A stretch of 37,261 bases of DNA from the NCBI GenBank assembly GCA_963604075.1, contig CAVCPW010000151.1, positions 1-37,261 on the forward strand, written 5' to 3'. Below, piece by piece: positions 14,634 through 22,023 of this stretch. Positions within the stretch are counted from its first letter, which is position 1, and the number at the start of each line of letters is the position of its first letter. This DNA is from Anthropogastromicrobium sp963604075. Its GTDB lineage: Bacteria > Bacillota > Clostridia > Lachnospirales > Lachnospiraceae. Under the pieces are notes generated by a model. That model saw only the letters and a list, made by a program, of their open reading frames with translations, searched no databases and was not told the origin of the DNA. The translations under genes were made by a program, and so were the position numbers.

Positions 14634-17600
14634 TTACTCCTTGCTTACAGTGAGTACGACGGTTTCGCCGTTGATGCTCCACTCCTTGGTGTAGCCTTCG
14701 ATCTCGCTGTCTGTCAGCTTATCTGCAAGTACATCTGCACAAATCTCATCTGCATACTTGCTGAAGATGGACTCGATCTTTGCATTGTCCTTGAAGCCGA
14801 CTGTGATGTGATCCGTCACCTCGAATCCTGCTTCCTTACGCATAGTCTGGATTTTGCTGATGATTTCTCTTACAAAACCTTCTTCGAGAAGCTCCGGTGT
14901 CAGGTTGCAGTCTAATACGACTGTAACATCCTGATTACTCTCGGTTACATAGCCTTCCTTCTGAGTCATGTCGATCAACAAATCTTCCTCGGTAAGAACA
15001 ACCTTCTCGCCATCAAATTCAAAGGTAATAGAGCCGTTTGCCTTTAATTCATCCATAGCGGCATTGCCGTCTACAGAAGACAAGGCGGTACGGATCTTTC
15101 CAAGAAGCTTTCCATACTTCGGACCTACGGTACGAAGCTGCGGCTTAAAGGTGTAAGTCGTAAAGGAACGTACATCATCTGTGAATGTAACTGCCTTGAC
15201 ATTTAACTCGTCTGCGATGATATCCTTGAAATAGTCATCCAGTGTAAATGGTGCCTTTACAAACATATTTGCAAGCGGCTGACGGTTCTTCATGTTACCG
15301 CTGTTTCGGCACGCACGTCCGAGGACAACAACCTTCAGAACCAGATCCATATCAGCTTCAAGATCCTTATTTACGTGTGCGGCATTTGCCTTCGGATAGT
15401 CACACAGATGGATGCTCTCCGGTGCTGACGGATCTACCTTTACAACAATGTTCTGATAGATTTCCTCTGTCATGAACGGAATCATCGGCGCTGCTGCCTT
15501 TGCAATCTCAGTCAGACAAGTATACAGCGTCATGTAGGCATTCACCTTATCCTGCTCCATTCCCTTTGCCCAGTAACGCTCACGGCTGCGGCGTACATAC
15601 CAGTTACTCAAATCATCGACAAATTCCTGAAGGGCCTTTGCGGTCTCCGGGATCTTGTAATTCTCCAGATTGCTGTCGCAAGCCTGAACTGTGGAGTTTA
15701 ACTTAGAGAGAATCCACTTATCCATAACGGAAAGCTTCTCATAATCTAAGGTGTGCTCCATCGGATTGAAGTCGTCAATGTTTGCATACAGTACATAGAA
15801 AGCGTAGGTATTCCACAGGGTACCCATGAACTTACTGCGGCCTTCCTTTACTGCATCATCGTGGAAACGGTTTGGAAGCCACGGTGCAGAATTGGAGTAG
15901 AAGTACCAGCGGATTGCGTCTGCACCATGCTTACGCAGTGCATCCATAGGGTCAACAGCGTTGCCCTTTGACTTACTCATCTTCTGACCGTCTTTATCCT
16001 GAATATGGCCAAGAACGATAACGTTCTTATAAGGTGCTTTATCAAACAACAGAGTAGAGATTGCAAGCAGAGAATAGAACCATCCTCTTGTCTGGTCTAC
16101 TGCCTCACTGATGAAGTCAGCCGGGAAATTCTTCTCGAAGACTTCCTTATTCTCAAATGGATAATGATACTGTGCAAATGGCATGGAACCAGAATCGAAC
16201 CAGCAGTCGATAACCTCCGGTACTCTTGTCATTGGCTTTCCACACTTCGGACAGGTAACGTGAACCTGATCGATAAATGGGCGGTGAAGCTCGATATTCT
16301 CCGGGCAATCCGGTGACATCTTCTTTAATTCTTCCTTGCTTCCGATAGCGTGCATATGGCCACATGAACACTGCCAGATATTCAGAGGAGTTCCCCAATA
16401 ACGGTTACGGCTCAGACCCCAATCCTGAACATTAGTCAGCCAGTCACCGAAACGACCCTTACCAATACTCTCCGGAATCCAGTTAATTGTGTTATTATTT
16501 GCAATCAGCTTATCCTTTACAGCGGTCATCTTGATGAACCAGGACTCTCTTGCATAGTAGATCAATGGAGTGTTACATCTCCAGCAATGCGGATAGCTAT
16601 GCTCAAACTTCGGTGCTGCAAACAGCTTGCCCTCAGACTCCAGATCCTTTAATACCTCCGGGTCTGCCTTCTTTACAAACAGTCCTGCATATGGAGTCTC
16701 CTTTGTCAGCTCACCTTTACCGTCTACTAACTGAACAAATGGAAGATCATACTTTCTGCCGACCTTGGCATCATCCTCACCAAATGCCGGTGCAATATGA
16801 ACGATACCGGTACCATCGCTCATAGTAACATAGCCGTCACAGGTTACGAAGAATCCCTTCTTATTCTGCTTTGCGGCAACATCTGCTGCACACTGATACA
16901 GCGGCTCATACTCCTTATACTCAAGATCCTTTCCAACATAAGTTTCAAGAACCTCGTAAGCCGCAGCATCCTCTGTCTTTAATCGTCCTAATACGCTGTC
17001 AAGAAGCGCCTCTGCCATGTAATAAGTGTAGCCGTCTGCTGCCTTTACCTTGCAGTAAGTATCATCCGGGTTCACACAAAGTGCTACATTTGATGGCAGT
17101 GTCCACGGTGTGGTAGTCCATGCTAAGAAATATGCATCCTCACCCTTTACCTTGAAACGCACGATTGCAGAACGCTCTTTTACGTCCTTGTAACCCTGTG
17201 CAACCTCGTGGCTAGACAGAGGTGTTCCACATCTTGGACAGTACGGAACAATCTTGAAGCCCTTGTAGAGCAGTCCCTTATCCCAGATATTCTTTAATGC
17301 CCACCACTCGGACTCGATAAAATCATCATAGTAAGTAACATATGGATTCTCCATATCAGCCCAGAAACCAACGGTCTCGGAGAATTCCTCCCACATACCC
17401 TTGTATTTCCAGACATTTGCCTTACAGCGCTCGATGAATGGCTCAACTCCATACTGCTCGATCTGCTCTTTGCCGTCCAGACCCAGCTCTTTTTCTACTT
17501 CCAACTCGACCGGAAGTCCGTGTGTATCCCAACCGGCCTTTCTCGGTACCTGATATCCTTTCATGGTTCTGTAACGAGGGATCATATCCTTAATCGCACG

Positions 17601-17786
17601 AGTTACCACGTGACCAACATGCGGCTTGCCATTTGCTGTCGGCGGGCCATCATAAAACATGTACTCAGGGCAGCCCTCTCTCTCCTCGATACTCTTCTCG
17701 AAGATGTGATGCTCTTTCCAGAATTTGGAAACTTCTTTCTCCCTCTCCACAAACTTTAAGTCTGTAGGAACCTTATTGTACAACAT
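14634..17786 (-). CDS. ileS: Isoleucyl-tRNA synthetase, class 2 (eukaryotic-like) type
   Basis: This 1050-residue class I synthetase charges tRNA-Ile. The HIGH-type motif is HVGH at residues 56-59, and KMSKSK lies near 600. GWDTHGLPVE, where the other bacterial type has GWDCHGLP, and the length mark it as the IleRS2 form, which is generally less sensitive to mupirocin. The CP1 editing domain (AWTTTPWTLPSNVAL near residue 222-236) is present. A CPRCG motif near 183 and CPKCGKP and CSCGHM-type cysteines near 460-520 suggest zinc-binding knuckles. The start at ATG 17786 has an AAAGGAG ribosome site. Upstream is a long leader with a T-box stem I and a consensus promoter. glgP follows 18 bases downstream. 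Confidence 0.96.
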   Translation of the reverse strand: MLYNKVPTDLKFVEREKEVSKFWKEHHIFEKSIEEREGCPEYMFYDGPPTANGKPHVGHVVTRAIKDMIPRYRTMKGYQVPRKAGWDTHGLPVELEVEKELGLDGKEQIEQYGVEPFIERCKANVWKYKGMWEEFSETVGFWADMENPYVTYYDDFIESEWWALKNIWDKGLLYKGFKIVPYCPRCGTPLSSHEVAQGYKDVKERSAIVRFKVKGEDAYFLAWTTTPWTLPSNVALCVNPDDTYCKVKAADGYTYYMAEALLDSVLGRLKTEDAAAYEVLETYVGKDLEYKEYEPLYQCAADVAAKQNKKGFFVTCDGYVTMSDGTGIVHIAPAFGEDDAKVGRKYDLPFVQLVDGKGELTKETPYAGLFVKKADPEVLKDLESEGKLFAAPKFEHSYPHCWRCNTPLIYYARESWFIKMTAVKDKLIANNNTINWIPESIGKGRFGDWLTNVQDWGLSRNRYWGTPLNIWQCSCGHMHAIGSKEELKKMSPDCPENIELHRPFIDQVHVTCPKCGKPMTRVPEVIDCWFDSGSMPFAQYHYPFENKEVFEKNFPADFISEAVDQTRGWFYSLLAISTLLFDKAPYKNVIVLGHIQDKDGQKMSKSKGNAVDPMDALRKHGADAIRWYFYSNSAPWLPNRFHDDAVKEGRSKFMGTLWNTYAFYVLYANIDDFNPMEHTLDYEKLSVMDKWILSKLNSTVQACDSNLENYKIPETAKALQEFVDDLSNWYVRRSRERYWAKGMEQDKVNAYMTLYTCLTEIAKAAAPMIPFMTEEIYQNIVVKVDPSAPESIHLCDYPKANAAHVNKDLEADMDLVLKVVVLGRACRNSGNMKNRQPLANMFVKAPFTLDDYFKDIIADELNVKAVTFTDDVRSFTTYTFKPQLRTVGPKYGKLLGKIRTALSSVDGNAAMDELKANGSITFEFDGEKVVLTEEDLLIDMTQKEGYVTESNQDVTVVLDCNLTPELLEEGFVREIISKIQTMRKEAGFEVTDHITVGFKDNAKIESIFSKYADEICADVLADKLTDSEIEGYTKEWSINGETVVLTVSKE

Positions 17787-17816
17787 GTTTTTTCTCCTTT
17801 CTCATAAGCTACATCG

Positions 17817-17822
17817 AGTATA
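17817..17822 (-). promoter_or_regulatory. Possible internal extended -10 promoter close to ileS
   Basis: The minus strand reads TGGTATACT, an extended -10 with TATACT at 17822-17817, but no good -35 box. If active it would make a short ileS transcript lacking the T-box-like stem I. Confidence 0.3.
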
Positions 17823-17962
17823 CCATCGCTGTATGATATATGTTTTCCGATAACGTCGGAATGACGTCCTGACTTACTCCATTTTTGTTACCCAGAAAAG
17901 ATCTGGCTCAAAATGATTTTCTCACAATCAAAACCGCTAATAGCAATTTGTTTCAGTCGGCA

Positions 17963-18109
17963 ACTCCGGAGTGATTTTCACCGTTCGCTTGCAGTATCCG
18001 CCTCTCATCTCTTACGGTTCGCTGTCCTGCATTCTGCTCTGGTTACTGTCTCCATCAGCGTCTTTCATACCGCACGGATTCCCCATGAATCCTGACTTTG
18101 CGGCACACA
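17963..18109 (-). ncRNA. T-box-like leader stem I with isoleucine (AUC) specifier, canonical T-box sequence not found
   Basis: T-box leaders sense uncharged tRNA. On the minus strand GGAG and ACC flank AGTA (18047-18044) on the left arm, and GGT-GAA, then ATC (17975-17973), then ACTCC on the right arm complete the S-turn and specifier loop. GGAG pairs with CTCC and ACC with GGT. The GGAGTTGCCGACTGAAA that follows is typical of clostridial T-boxes. The codon ATC matches the gene downstream. An extra 5' hairpin (GGATTC/GAATCC) comes first. I could not find the antiterminator motif (GGTGGNACC) nor a terminator between 17950 and 17787, so the expression platform is missing, diverged or unusual. 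Reading the specifier as AAT is possible but fits less well. Confidence 0.65.
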
Positions 18110-18115
18110 CGGTTA

Positions 18116-18144
18116 AGTATATCGGTTTTTGAAAGCCTTGTCAA
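18116..18144 (-). promoter_or_regulatory. Promoter of the ileS leader
   Basis: TTGACA (18144-18139), a 17-bp spacer and TATACT (18121-18116) on the minus strand give a leader of about 320 bases to the ileS start. The long leader supports the T-box reading. The rest of the gene-free stretch from 18145 to 18316 shows nothing else I can name. Confidence 0.8.
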
Positions 18145-18316
18145 GGAATGTGTCTTGAACACTTTTATTTTCGCGGATTTCGTGTATTCTTCCATTTTTT
18201 TGTTCGTCCTTTAGACAAGATGATAATGAGGTATGGATTCTAACAATGACACATAGCAAAAAACTCACAATTTTCTTTTTAGCATTTACAACACTTTTCA
18301 CATGGCAGACAAGAAA

Positions 18317-18366
18317 GTAAAATTGCCTGCTGTTTGAATACAAGCATTCACAGCAAGCAATTTTAC
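18317..18366 (-). terminator. Terminator after the second GntR/FCD gene
   Basis: GTAAAATTGC-TGCTGT pairs with ACAGCA-GCAATTTTAC with one mismatch, 16 pairs in all, over a 16-base loop. On the minus strand a TTTCTTGT tract follows. It lies just after the regulator's stop codon at 18385. Confidence 0.7.
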
Positions 18367-18384
18367 ATATACAACTCTAAATCA

Positions 18385-19038
18385 TTACAAGTTTTTAAGG
18401 ATATTTTCTTCCTGTTTTTCAATATGAAGGCTGATTGCGTCTTTTGCACGCTCGCTCTCACCCTTGATGATGGCATCGGTAATTTCTCTGTGCTCACGGC
18501 GCAAATCCTCACGCATGTTGGCATCCTTAATATATTCAAAGCGATAACGATACATCTGCTCCCTTAAATTATTGAGCAGCATATCGAGCTTTGGATTCTT
18601 GGTAGCTACATAGATTACCTTATGAAATTCTTCATCTTTCTGTGCAATCAGACGCAGATCATTTCCTCTGCTCGCTGTTGCAAATGCCTCCTCTGCCTGG
18701 CGAAGTGCAATGCGCTCCTGCGGCGTGATACGGGCAATTGCAAGACAAACAGCCAGACATTCCATGGCTTTTCTGACCTCAAGCACATCTCTTACACTCT
18801 GCGCTGAAATCGTGGCTACCTGTGCACCTTTTCGCGGTGCCATCACGACAAGACCTTCCTGCTCCAATTTATGAATGGCTTCTCGAACCGGGGTACGGCT
18901 GACACCGAGGCGCTGTGCCAATGCCACCTCAATCAAACGCTCTCCCGGCTTTAATTCTCCCTTTAGTATTTTCTGTCGGAGTGTTTCAAATACAACATCC
19001 CTAAGTGGGAGGTATTCATTAATCTGAAAATCCTCCAT
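18385..19038 (-). CDS. GntR family transcriptional regulator, FCD subfamily
   Basis: This 217-residue regulator has a winged helix at about 12-75 (GERLIEVALAQRLGVSRTPV then REAIHKLEQEGLV) and an FCD domain after it. Asp and His residues in KDEEFHKVIY, REHREI and SLHIEKQEE are placed as FCD metal ligands. The start is set at ATG 19038 with AGAGGA upstream, close to the usual family N-terminus. A start at 19086 with GAGG upstream would add 16 residues. The gene follows ispE on the same strand, 111 bases away, an arrangement seen in many clostridia as I recall. The ispE promoter carries a TGTATACA site, so autoregulation is plausible. The ligand is unknown. Confidence 0.85.
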   Translation of the reverse strand: MEDFQINEYLPLRDVVFETLRQKILKGELKPGERLIEVALAQRLGVSRTPVREAIHKLEQEGLVVMAPRKGAQVATISAQSVRDVLEVRKAMECLAVCLAIARITPQERIALRQAEEAFATASRGNDLRLIAQKDEEFHKVIYVATKNPKLDMLLNNLREQMYRYRFEYIKDANMREDLRREHREITDAIIKGESERAKDAISLHIEKQEENILKNL

Positions 19039-19149
19039 ACGGTCCTCTCTTTCTGCAAAAGCGATTAAGCAATTGTTTTTCGGCATTTTGCCTCATAAAA
19101 AGCAACTCACCTCATCACTGAACATATTTTGTGAACTACAAACAACGAT

Positions 19150-20043
19150 TTACCAACGATTTAACGGTGTCTCATCGCGCACGCAATACAGATCTGTCAC
19201 ATAGACAAGCGGAATCTGCCCCCAATCTAACAGTGCCTCCTTTGCACGAAGTGCCATCTCATAGTTATCAAACAATCCAAAAACGGTTGGTCCGCTTCCA
19301 CTCATAAGCGATACCATCGCACCATTCTCCATCAGGCGTTCCTTTATCTCACCGATAATCGGGTAAACCGGAATCGTTACGCTCTCGAGCACATTTCCCA
19401 TGTATGGAATCATACCGTGCAAATCATGACGGCAGATTGCATCTGCCAGTCCATAGATATCCGGATGTCTGGTATTTTCATCCAAATGCAGGTTTTCATA
19501 GACAAATCGTGTGGAAACGGAGAGCGCTGGCTTTGCGATGACAACATAACACGGCGGACAGGATGGCAATCTGGTAAGATTTTCTCCGATCCCCTCTGCC
19601 AGCGCAGTTCCCCTCATTAAACAGTACGGAACATCCGCGCCGAGCTTTATACCAAGCTCCATTAACTCTTCCAATGTATAATTCATATGAAAAATTCGGT
19701 TCATTGCATACAATACTGCTGCTGCATCTGCACTGCCTCCTGCCATGCCGGCTGCCACCGGGATGCGCTTTTGCAGGCTGATGCTGATGCCACCTCTGAT
19801 TGGCTGCTGGTCAATCATCAGACGAGCTGCTTTATATGCAATGTTATTCTCATTTACCGGAAGGAAATGCAGATTACTAGAGATACGAATCTCTGGCTCA
19901 GGAATTCGATAAACCGTGACACGGTCAAACATACGAATAGTCTGCATGATCATACGCACCTCATGATATCCGTCCTCGCGTCTTCTGACAACGTCCAGAC
20001 CAAGATTGATTTTCGCCATTGCTCTTAACTGCATTAAATCCAT
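19150..20043 (-). CDS. ispE: 4-diphosphocytidyl-2-C-methyl-D-erythritol kinase
   Basis: This 297-residue GHMP-family kinase phosphorylates CDP-methylerythritol in the MEP pathway of isoprenoid synthesis. The N-terminal AKINLGLDV with Lys11 and the glycine-rich ATP loop PVAAGMAGGSADAAAV at 95-110 are clear, followed by LGADVPYCL with the catalytic Asp near 140 and the GSGPTVFGLF motif in the C-terminal lobe. Length is typical. The start at ATG 20043 has AGGGTGA upstream. It is the first gene of an ispE-gntR unit behind a good promoter. No other MEP gene lies in the window. Confidence 0.95.
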   Translation of the reverse strand: MDLMQLRAMAKINLGLDVVRRREDGYHEVRMIMQTIRMFDRVTVYRIPEPEIRISSNLHFLPVNENNIAYKAARLMIDQQPIRGGISISLQKRIPVAAGMAGGSADAAAVLYAMNRIFHMNYTLEELMELGIKLGADVPYCLMRGTALAEGIGENLTRLPSCPPCYVVIAKPALSVSTRFVYENLHLDENTRHPDIYGLADAICRHDLHGMIPYMGNVLESVTIPVYPIIGEIKERLMENGAMVSLMSGSGPTVFGLFDNYEMALRAKEALLDWGQIPLVYVTDLYCVRDETPLNRW

Positions 20044-20128
20044 ATTTTCTTATCACCCTTCTCAAACTTTGCACAAGCTGTTTACAGTTTTCTCATTTTT
20101 GTTCCTGCTTTGTACATGGCTTGTACTT

Positions 20129-20167
20129 TGTATACATTATTATAGTAAAAAAAAGACTTCTTTGCAA
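20129..20167 (-). promoter_or_regulatory. ispE-gntR promoter with a TGTATACA operator
   Basis: The minus strand has TTGCAA (20167-20162), a 17-bp spacer and TATAAT (20144-20139). TGTATACA (20136-20129) follows directly, covering the expected start site. It is the same octamer as at the citrate synthase-like promoter. The -35 box lies inside the stem of the mrp terminator. Confidence 0.6.
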
Positions 20168-20191
20168 GCACCTATTGCAAAAAAGTCTTTT
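20152..20191 (-). terminator. Terminator after the Mrp/NBP35 gene
   Basis: AAAGACTT-c-TTTGCAA pairs with TTGCAAA-a-AAGTCTTT around a short loop, with a long T-run on the minus strand. It ends the mrp transcript about 55 bases after its stop codon. Confidence 0.85.
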
Positions 20192-20245
20192 CTATGACAC
20201 CCATTCGCCGCAATCACCGTTTATGTTGCGAATTTCGTTACCGTA

Positions 20246-21076
20246 TTACAAAGATTCACTCATTACTTCAAGAAGCCCTTCAGGGGCATCCTCCATCTTA
20301 CCGGCATCGCATAAAGCAGCCATCTTCGGATCAAGCGGAAGATAATCGATTACGGAAATACCATGCTCAGCTGCTACCTTTTCGATGCTGCTGGTTCCAA
20401 ACAAAAAGTGCTTCTTTCCACAGTCTGGACATACAAAGTAGGACATATTCTCGACAATTCCAAGTACCGGAACGTGCATCATCTCTGCCATCTTTACTGC
20501 CTTAGTTACAATCATAGACACCAGTTCCTGAGGAGATGTAACGATGACGATTCCGGCAAGCGGAAGTGACTGGAATACGGTCAGAGCCACATCACCTGTT
20601 CCCGGCGGCATATCAACAAACATGTAGTCAACGTCTCCCCAACACACTTCAGTCCAGAACTGAGATACGGTTCCGGAAATAATCGGTCCTCTCCATACAA
20701 CCGGATCAGTCTCGTCCTCAAGAAGAAGATTTAAAGACATAACCTTAATACCCTTTTCAGTTACCTCCGGCAGAAGTCCGTTATCATCTGCTACGGCATG
20801 TTCCTTTAATCCAAATGCGGTCGGGATGGATGGTCCTGTGATATCGGCATCCATGATGGCAGTCTTGTAACCTTTACGATTCATTGCGACTGCAAGAAGG
20901 GAAGTTACCATGGACTTTCCTACGCCGCCCTTACCACTGACAACACCGATTACTTTCTTTACATGGCTATGTGCATTTTCCTTTGCCTGCATGCTCTGTG
21001 GGCCGTTTGCCGCCTTCTGACTGCATCCCTCACAGGAGCTTTTTCCGCAAGTGCCTTTGCTGCTGCATTCACTCAT
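20246..21076 (-). CDS. Mrp/NBP35 (ApbC) family iron-sulfur carrier ATPase
   Basis: This 276-residue P-loop protein should bind and transfer iron-sulfur clusters in the cytoplasm. The deviant Walker A GKGGVGKS lies at 48-55, and the switch region FVDMPPGTGD at about 153-162. The Cys216-x-x-Cys219 pair (CPDC) that bridges a cluster across the dimer is present. The N-terminal segment has Cys4, Cys10, Cys15 and Cys18, like the extra cluster site of NBP35-type members. The start is ATG 21076 because AGAGGAAA lies 7 bases upstream; the frame continues to 21124 without a comparable ribosome site. It has its own promoter and terminator. Confidence 0.92.
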   Translation of the reverse strand: MSECSSKGTCGKSSCEGCSQKAANGPQSMQAKENAHSHVKKVIGVVSGKGGVGKSMVTSLLAVAMNRKGYKTAIMDADITGPSIPTAFGLKEHAVADDNGLLPEVTEKGIKVMSLNLLLEDETDPVVWRGPIISGTVSQFWTEVCWGDVDYMFVDMPPGTGDVALTVFQSLPLAGIVIVTSPQELVSMIVTKAVKMAEMMHVPVLGIVENMSYFVCPDCGKKHFLFGTSSIEKVAAEHGISVIDYLPLDPKMAALCDAGKMEDAPEGLLEVMSESL

Positions 21077-21186
21077 TTTGTTTTCCTCTTTTCTACATTG
21101 GTTTTCAAGCTGTCTCACTCGCAAACTTTACAGTATCTATTTCTCTTTGCTGTCCAATCTGCCAATACACCTGTTTTTCCCAAACT

Positions 21187-21214
21187 ATTATACCAAACAT
21201 CCAACAAATTGCAA
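21187..21214 (-). promoter_or_regulatory. Promoter of the Mrp/NBP35 gene
   Basis: TTGCAA (21214-21209), a 16-bp spacer and TATAAT (21192-21187) on the minus strand lie about 110 bases ahead of the start. A hairpin GCTACTGTT/AACAGTAGC at 21216-21245 just upstream may act as a weak terminator for the preceding gene. Confidence 0.65.
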
Positions 21215-21252
21215 TGCTACTGTTTTTCATAAGAACAACAGTAGCCCATTAT

Positions 21253-21285
21253 AATTGATAATTGCAATTGATAATTACAATTGAT
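21253..21285. repeat. 13-bp tandem repeat, about 2.5 copies, across the stop codon of the phosphodiesterase gene
   Basis: AATTGATAATTGC (21253-21265), AATTGATAATTAC (21266-21278) and AATTGAT (21279-21285) are in tandem. The last copies include the TAA stop codon (21277-21275) and final codons of the adjacent minus-strand gene. Confidence 0.7.
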
Positions 21286-21829
21286 ATCGTGCGTACTCGC
21301 CCTCATCAAAGCTCTTCCAAATAAACAATCCATTTTCGAGGGTCATATAACCGTTTTTACTGCCATTCTTCGGAATGGAAACTGAGCCCGGATTAAAGAA
21401 CAGTCCTCCATCGGTTGGCTCTGTGATTGGAATATGCGTGTGACCTGACAGGACAACATCTTCCTTTCTAAGCGGGGGAAAGCTTTCATTTTTTCTGAAA
21501 TCTTTTCCGTATACATGACCATGTGTCAGATAGATCACATGATCATCTTCCATAATCCAGCTATAATCTGCCAAAATTGGAAAATGCAATAACCACTGAT
21601 CTACATCTGCATCACAATTTCCTCTGACACAAAGGATGCGGTCACTGATGGGATTTAACAAATCACATACTCGCTGCGGATCATATTCCTTTGGGAGTGC
21701 ATTTCGCGGGCCATGGTACAAAATATCCCCTAACAGGATCATTCTGTCTGCCTGTTCCTTTTCATATGCTTCCATCAAACGGCTACACCAGTAAGCAGAG
21801 CCATGAATATCTGATGCGATTACTAATTT
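21275..21829 (-). CDS. yfcE: YfcE/MJ0936-type metallophosphoesterase
   Basis: This 184-residue calcineurin-like phosphodiesterase has a complete two-metal site: Asp8 and His10 in SDIHG, Asp36 in LLGDILYHG, Asn72 in GNCD, His104 in THGH, and His131 and His133 in SGHTHI. The family hydrolyses phosphodiesters in vitro; the natural substrate is unclear. ATG 21829 is chosen because the protein then begins MKLVIASDIHG as in the family; the frame is open upstream to 21874. AAAGGA lies about 11 bases ahead. A short tandem repeat runs over the stop codon. Confidence 0.88.
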   Translation of the reverse strand, partial: KLVIASDIHGSAYWCSRLMEAYEKEQADRMILLGDILYHGPRNALPKEYDPQRVCDLLNPISDRILCVRGNCDADVDQWLLHFPILADYSWIMEDDHVIYLTHGHVYGKDFRKNESFPPLRKEDVVLSGHTHIPITEPTDGGLFFNPGSVSIPKNGSKNGYMTLENGLFIWKSFDEGEYARYQL

Positions 21830-21913
21830 CATATTTTTGCTGTCCTTTCCTATTTCTAGTTTAGAAAATCTCAACCAGCTGTTGGACGAGCGTTTTTATC
21901 AAATAACTACCAG

Positions 21914-21942
21914 TTGAATTTTTCTGTGAATTTCCTTATAAT
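21914..21942 (+). promoter_or_regulatory. Promoter of the M28 peptidase gene
   Basis: TTGAAT (21914-21919), a 17-bp spacer and a perfect TATAAT (21937-21942) give a leader of about 75 bases. Confidence 0.7.
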
Positions 21943-22023
21943 ATGATATCGAACTGTAACTGTGCAGATACCAAACGGTTACTATTCAAACTTATTATAC
22001 CACATTATGAAGGGAGTTACACT

